Shown here piece by piece: positions 60,048 to 64,000 of a stretch of 64,000 bases of DNA. The notes beneath the pieces are model-generated. The model did not search any database. It saw only the letters and a list, made by a program, of their open reading frames with translations, and was not told the DNA's origin. The stretch's first letter is position 1; each line of letters opens with the position of its first letter. Source of the stretch: Albifimbria verrucaria (Eukaryota; Ascomycota; Sordariomycetes; Hypocreales; Stachybotryaceae); NCBI GenBank assembly GCA_020081605.1, contig JAHREC010000007.1, positions 496,001 to 560,000 on the forward strand, in the 5' to 3' direction. The translations under genes were made by a program, and so were the position numbers.

Positions 60048-60484
60048 TGGAGAAGATTGTCCGGTGACGGGGAAGAAACTGCGAGCATGGTGGGCGTTAG
60101 GGGCATTCGCATAACATATCGTAAAGCCTGGGAGTCTTGCGAGCGAACTGGAGGGCACAATGGTCGTGCAAGTATCGCATTTGTGTACAATCAAGCCAAG
60201 CTTCTTAAATGAACATTGCTCGTTGTGATGCTACAATATCAACTGAATTGCTTATTCTGCTAATTCAATATCAACTGACGTCCAGCTGCTGCCAGTCTGG
60301 CCTGCGCTCCTTCCTCACCCGCCAGTTGACCAAACCACCATCTATCACCTGAGGCTCACACTTTTCCAGCTTACCTCTTTTCTTCCCCTCTCATTTCCAT
60401 TGCAACTTCTTGTCGTGGCAGATTCCAATGTAATCCGCTTCATCGCATTCTTAATCCATTCTATCACCTCTATGCTGGCCCGCC
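60048..60484. other. Gap between two plus-strand genes
   Basis: Holds the 3' region of the decarboxylase gene and the promoter of the next gene. Nothing further seen. Confidence 0.45.
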
Positions 60485-61371
60485 ATGTCTCCGTCTCTCT
60501 ACTCCCGCCTCCTCTGCAACCCCAGCCCCGAGCTCTCCAGCCGAGACAAGCCCTCCTCTTCGTTTCGTGCTCGGCTGCGCAGTCAGGATCCAAATGAACA
60601 GCCTCAGCGTCCATCCTCTCCGACGACAGACCAGCATCGCGAGTTGTATCGACAGCTGCGCGCTTGTTTTTCTCTGAGCTCGAGTCCTCCCACGATTGGG
60701 GCTGGTCATCCAGATAAGTCTGAAGACGGAGACCCAGCTCTGGCACGTCTCAAAGGTGACAGAGATTCTGAAAATAAGAAAGAATGTCGATGCAACTAAC
60801 ACTATTCAGAGGCATTTGCAACCGCCGGCGTCAATCTCCATGCCGCTGCCATCGACCAGCTCGTTCAAGCTCACATCGACGTTGACTCGCAGATCGCCTC
60901 CTTTGCCGAAGAATCATCTAAGGCTCTCTGCAGCGCAGAGTCCCTCTACTCCAACATCCAGTATCCTCTGGCTGCCACCCTCTGCAGTTCCGACACGGCG
61001 CCTAGCGCTTCCATCGCCGCGCATCTTGCCGGTCTCCGCGAGCAGCTCAGGGCTGCTGAGCAGGAGCTGTGTGATCTTGGGCAAAAGTAGGACTCTTGCC
61101 TGGAAGCGGAGCAGCAAGCTTGGAATTCATTGAGCCAGGATCATTCAATGCAAGATGCTGATGCCGATTTGGTCCATTCCCGACAGCTGGATGCGTTGAA
61201 AAAGAGATCGAAGACCTTGCGCGGCAGAAAATGAGCTTGCTGGACGATATTGACGCGGTGAGCGACTCCTTATCCCCAAACTTGGCTTATCCTAACGTTT
61301 CGGCGCAGGACTTCAAAGACAAGATGCAGGCCGAAACCGTCAAGATGGTGCAGGCCATGATGGATGAGTGA
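60485..61371 (+). CDS. Coiled-coil protein, family not recognised
   Basis: ATG at 60485 (MSPSLYSRLLCNPSPE) opens a Ser/Pro-rich N-terminus. An intron (60756-60809) joins ALARLK|EAFATAGVNLHAAAIDQLV. The following ~130 residues are helical with heptad-like spacing (HIDVDSQIASFAEESSKALC, HLAGLREQLRAAEQELCDL, LDALKKEIEDLARQKMSLLD), and a short last exon after an intron at 61258-61308 reads DFKDKMQAETVKMVQAMMDE. There is an in-frame TAG at about 61086 (after GQK) that would be tryptophan if one base differed. The A run 61199-61203 is one base short. It may belong to a kinetochore- or trafficking-type coiled-coil complex, but that is only an impression. Confidence 0.6.
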
Positions 61372-61726
61372 GCCGCGACGCGGATTTGCCCGATTGGCGG
61401 ATGCAACGCTGGGTGTCGACAGATGGCTTGCTTGGGCAACAATGACTCAGAAACACCGCATCATGTGTGTGAGAATATATTGGGCATTCTAATTTCTACC
61501 TCTCTGTTCTCGCTCATTAAAAATCATAACCATTTCATCGCATCCTCCCGCCAATCGTAAAGACAAATTTGCCGCCTCTGGACCCGAGCTTTGACCATAA
61601 AACGCCATCCCATGAGAGATCTCTATCAAACAGCACGCCCCTCTTTTTCAGCAACACCGGTTTGATTCTTCTCGACCTTCTCATTCTCAACCTCATCGAG
61701 CTACCGACAACCCGTTTGTAGCAGGT

Positions 61727-62998
61727 TTACTCCTTCTCGTTGACCACGACACCCCACTCGTGCTGGGTGCGGCCGTACATGATGTCGCCGATCCAGGTCT
61801 TGAGCTTGGTGGTGACCTCGCCGGGCTGGCCCTCGGGGCCCATGGGGATGTTGATGTCCTTGCCGCGGTGGTGGACCTGCGAGATGGGGCAGATGAAGTA
61901 CTGCGGATGATGTTAGCGCCAATGTCGAGATAACCGAGAAAAGTGAATGACTTACAGCAGTGCCAGCGGCAAAAGACTCGAGAATGCGACCCTCGGCATC
62001 GGCCTCCTCGAGCTCAGCAATGGTGTACTTGCGCTCCGTCACCTCCATGTCGCCGCCGAGTCTCTCGCGGGCAATCTCAAGCAGCTGCGGCGGGTGACAC
62101 CGTCGAGGATCAGCTTGTCGTCGAGAGGAGCGGTGATCAGCTCCTTCTTGCCATCCTTGCGGCGCCAGACGACGAAGAAGTTGCTGGCACCGGCCTCAGT
62201 GCACTCGCCCTGAGGGCCGTACAGCCAGAGGATCTGGTGGAAGCCGCGGCGGCGGGCATCGGCGGTGGCCATCAGCGAAGGGCCGTAGTTGGCACCGACC
62301 TTGGCGTAGCCGAAGCCGCCGACCCAGGCGCGGACCATGTCCTCGGGGAAGTGTGGAGGCGCATGCCACCGGGGAGAGTCCATGCGGGGCATGAAGGTGA
62401 CGATGATGTAGAGCATGGCCTCACGAGGAGCCATGACGCCCAGCTGGGACTGGGTGCCGATGATGGTCGGGCGAATGTAGAGGAAGCTGCCGGGGCGGTC
62501 GCGGGGCAGCCAGCGGGGCCGTCAACCTCGAGCAGGGCCATGACGAGGCGCTCGACCTGGCTGGGCTCGAAGACGGGCAGGGAGATACGGGCGGCGGACA
62601 TGCGCAGACGGGCAGCGTTGCGGTCGGGGCGGAAGACACGCAGCTTGCCGTCGTAACCGCGGAAGACCTTGAGGCCCTCGAAGCACTCGGTAGCGTAGTG
62701 CAGGCAGCTGGCGGTGGGCATGAGGCTCAGGGGCCGTAGGGCTTGAGCTCGGGAGTGGCCCAGCCCTTGTCCTGGGACCAGGTGACGGTGACCATGTGGT
62801 CGGTGGCGATGGTCTCGGTGCCGGCATTGGCGACAGCCTCGTCAGGGACGGGACGGGGCTCCTTGGTGAGGTTGTAGGTGATCTTGGAGGCATCGAGGGG
62901 CGCGATGGCGGGGAGGGAGCGGCGGCGGCCGTCTCCTTGATGTTGACGGCGGCGGCGGTCAGGTCGACATCCTGGGTCTGGATGGCGGAGGGAGACAT
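61727..62998 (-). CDS. Branched-chain amino acid aminotransferase
   Basis: PLP-dependent class IV transaminase for leucine, isoleucine and valine. The ATG at 62998 opens MSPSAIQTQDVDL. There is no clear presequence, so a cytosolic form is likely. ITYNLTKEPRPVPDEA, SLMPTASCLHYATECFEGLKVF and FRPDRNAARLRMSAARI are conserved, as is the later GFGYAKVGANYGPSLMA with the PLP lysine region. The C-terminal part WIGDIMYGRTQHEWGVVV ends at the stop 61727-61729. An intron lies at 61901-61955. At least four one-base losses split the frame (for example the G run 62730-62733), all removable by extending runs, so the gene is judged intact. About 400 residues. Confidence 0.9.
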
Positions 62999-64000
62999 GA
63001 TGAAAGACGAAAGTGATTCTCAAGAAGAAGCGGTTTCTTGGAGTAGTCTCGCGGATTCCTTTGTTGAAGGAGAGTTTGGGAGAGTGGTGACTCAACGAAG
63101 GGCGGGCTCTCTCGACTTGTTACGACGACAACGAGGGTCAGTCAAAGGAATGCTACAACCACAACCGGACAATGTTATCTTTCTTCGATTACCCTTCCGG
63201 CTTTATGTTCCCACAATTCTTTTTTTTTTCTGGGACCCGTTCACAATGACAATATGGAAATGGGACGACAAGAAAAAAATAATACGAGCAGCAACGGAGG
63301 TTTTGTGGCGACAGGAACCAAAGTGCAACGGCGCTTGTGTCTTTATACCGAGAGATCCAGACACGGCACCCTGTCAATGCCCGTCTCTTATTTTTAAGCC
63401 TCTCTACTTATTTTTTTACCCTCGTCTACCCGAAGAGGAGGGGACGCCACCAATTGGCGGCGGTTATCAAATCAGATGCCATCTCCATGACTCTTTTGGC
63501 CTGTTTTAGTTCGAGGCCCGATCTTTTTTCTCTTGTCTTCTCTGGTTATCAAGGTCTTTTCTCCACAGCCCGGTTCGCTAGCGTGTGTGTGGGGAGCCAA
63601 GGCAAGGCAGGGGGCCACTGTTCGAAAAAAGGCCAGGTGACCACGGATGAGAATGCTCGGGGCGGGAATGGAACGTGCCTGTCGGTGGGTAATCCCGTTG
63701 CTGGCCGGGTTTTTGGGGCTAGGGAACCCATGGGTTTGCAGGAGGACACGGTGAGTGAGATTTGGGATGCGGTTTGCTGCGTGTTAGTCGTACATAGGGC
63801 GTCGTGTTCCCTGTTTGAGGTTGATAAGGGGTTGCATTAGATCGGGGTGGGCTGCATGGGGTGACTCGGGATGGCAGAGAGGGAACGAGGGTAGAGGGAG
63901 AGAGGGAGAGAGACGGGGAGTTATGGTTGGTGAATTGGGTTGGGGAAAAGCCGCTGATGGCATGGCAGTCAATAATACCCATGGCCGGGGACAAGCCATT
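62999..64000. other. Upstream region of the aminotransferase gene
   Basis: About 1 kb with a T run near 63222, pyrimidine stretches and a GAGAGAGGGAG-type run near 63890-63915. Overlapping long frames on both strands have no motifs. Should contain the promoter and leader of the aminotransferase gene. Confidence 0.45.

Overview
The window is nuclear DNA of a filamentous ascomycete, probably a Sordariomycete and perhaps Hypocreales. The evidence is short GT..CTAAC..AG introns of about 45-70 bp, a TPP riboswitch inside a 5'-UTR intron, fungus-specific families (2EXR, fungal transcription factor domain, SesB-like NACHT-WD40 protein, ECM33-like protein, UNC93-like MFS), and an AT block carrying signs of repeat-induced point mutation (RIP). 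No species can be named from sequence alone.

Layout. 1-5052 is a block built almost entirely of A and T. Its right third is an inverted pair of LTR-like arms (2984-3665 and about 4370-5052). One arm is fully RIP-converted; the other is almost unmutated over its last ~180 bp. Directly beside it (5060-5137) lies a fragment of an O-methyltransferase gene whose relative sits at 11.3-12.7 kb. 5.5-10.7 kb holds a damaged 2EXR gene, a secreted Ser/Thr-rich protein and a transcription-factor-like gene. 11.3-18.8 kb looks like a reduced meroterpenoid-type cluster: two SAM methyltransferases, an NRPS-like adenylation-domain fragment, a UbiA prenyltransferase, and only the tail of a thioesterase where a synthase would be expected. 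20.2-21.9 kb is the thiamine gene NMT1/THI5 with a clear TPP riboswitch, followed by a convergent fructosamine-kinase-like gene. 23.9-32.7 kb is an NLR-like hydrolase-NACHT-beta-propeller gene, a drug-type MFS transporter and a BCS1-like AAA ATPase. 33.5-46.9 kb carries metabolic and membrane genes (DJ-1/PfpI, UNC93-like, acyl-CoA dehydrogenase, TauD-type dioxygenase, DUF1304) spaced by long gene-free stretches. From 48 kb on, genes are denser, more GC-rich and mostly housekeeping: ECM33-like wall protein, REI1-like zinc-finger protein, PaiB-like FMN protein, IFI6/27-like protein, gamma-glutamyltranspeptidase, GRX5, phosphopantothenoylcysteine decarboxylase, a coiled-coil protein and a branched-chain aminotransferase. 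The window thus runs from heterochromatin-like AT DNA through an accessory zone to conserved core.

Reading the broken frames. Many genes, including ones expected to be conserved such as GRX5 and the branched-chain aminotransferase, are split by single-base frame losses. Nearly every one lies in a short homopolymer and is repaired by lengthening that run by one base. I read this as systematic homopolymer under-calling in the assembly, not real gene death. I therefore annotate these as genes with an assembly-type frame break, and reserve 'pseudogene' for cases with lesions this does not explain (2EXR gene, methyltransferase fragment at 5.06 kb, thioesterase tail, possibly the adenylation-domain gene).
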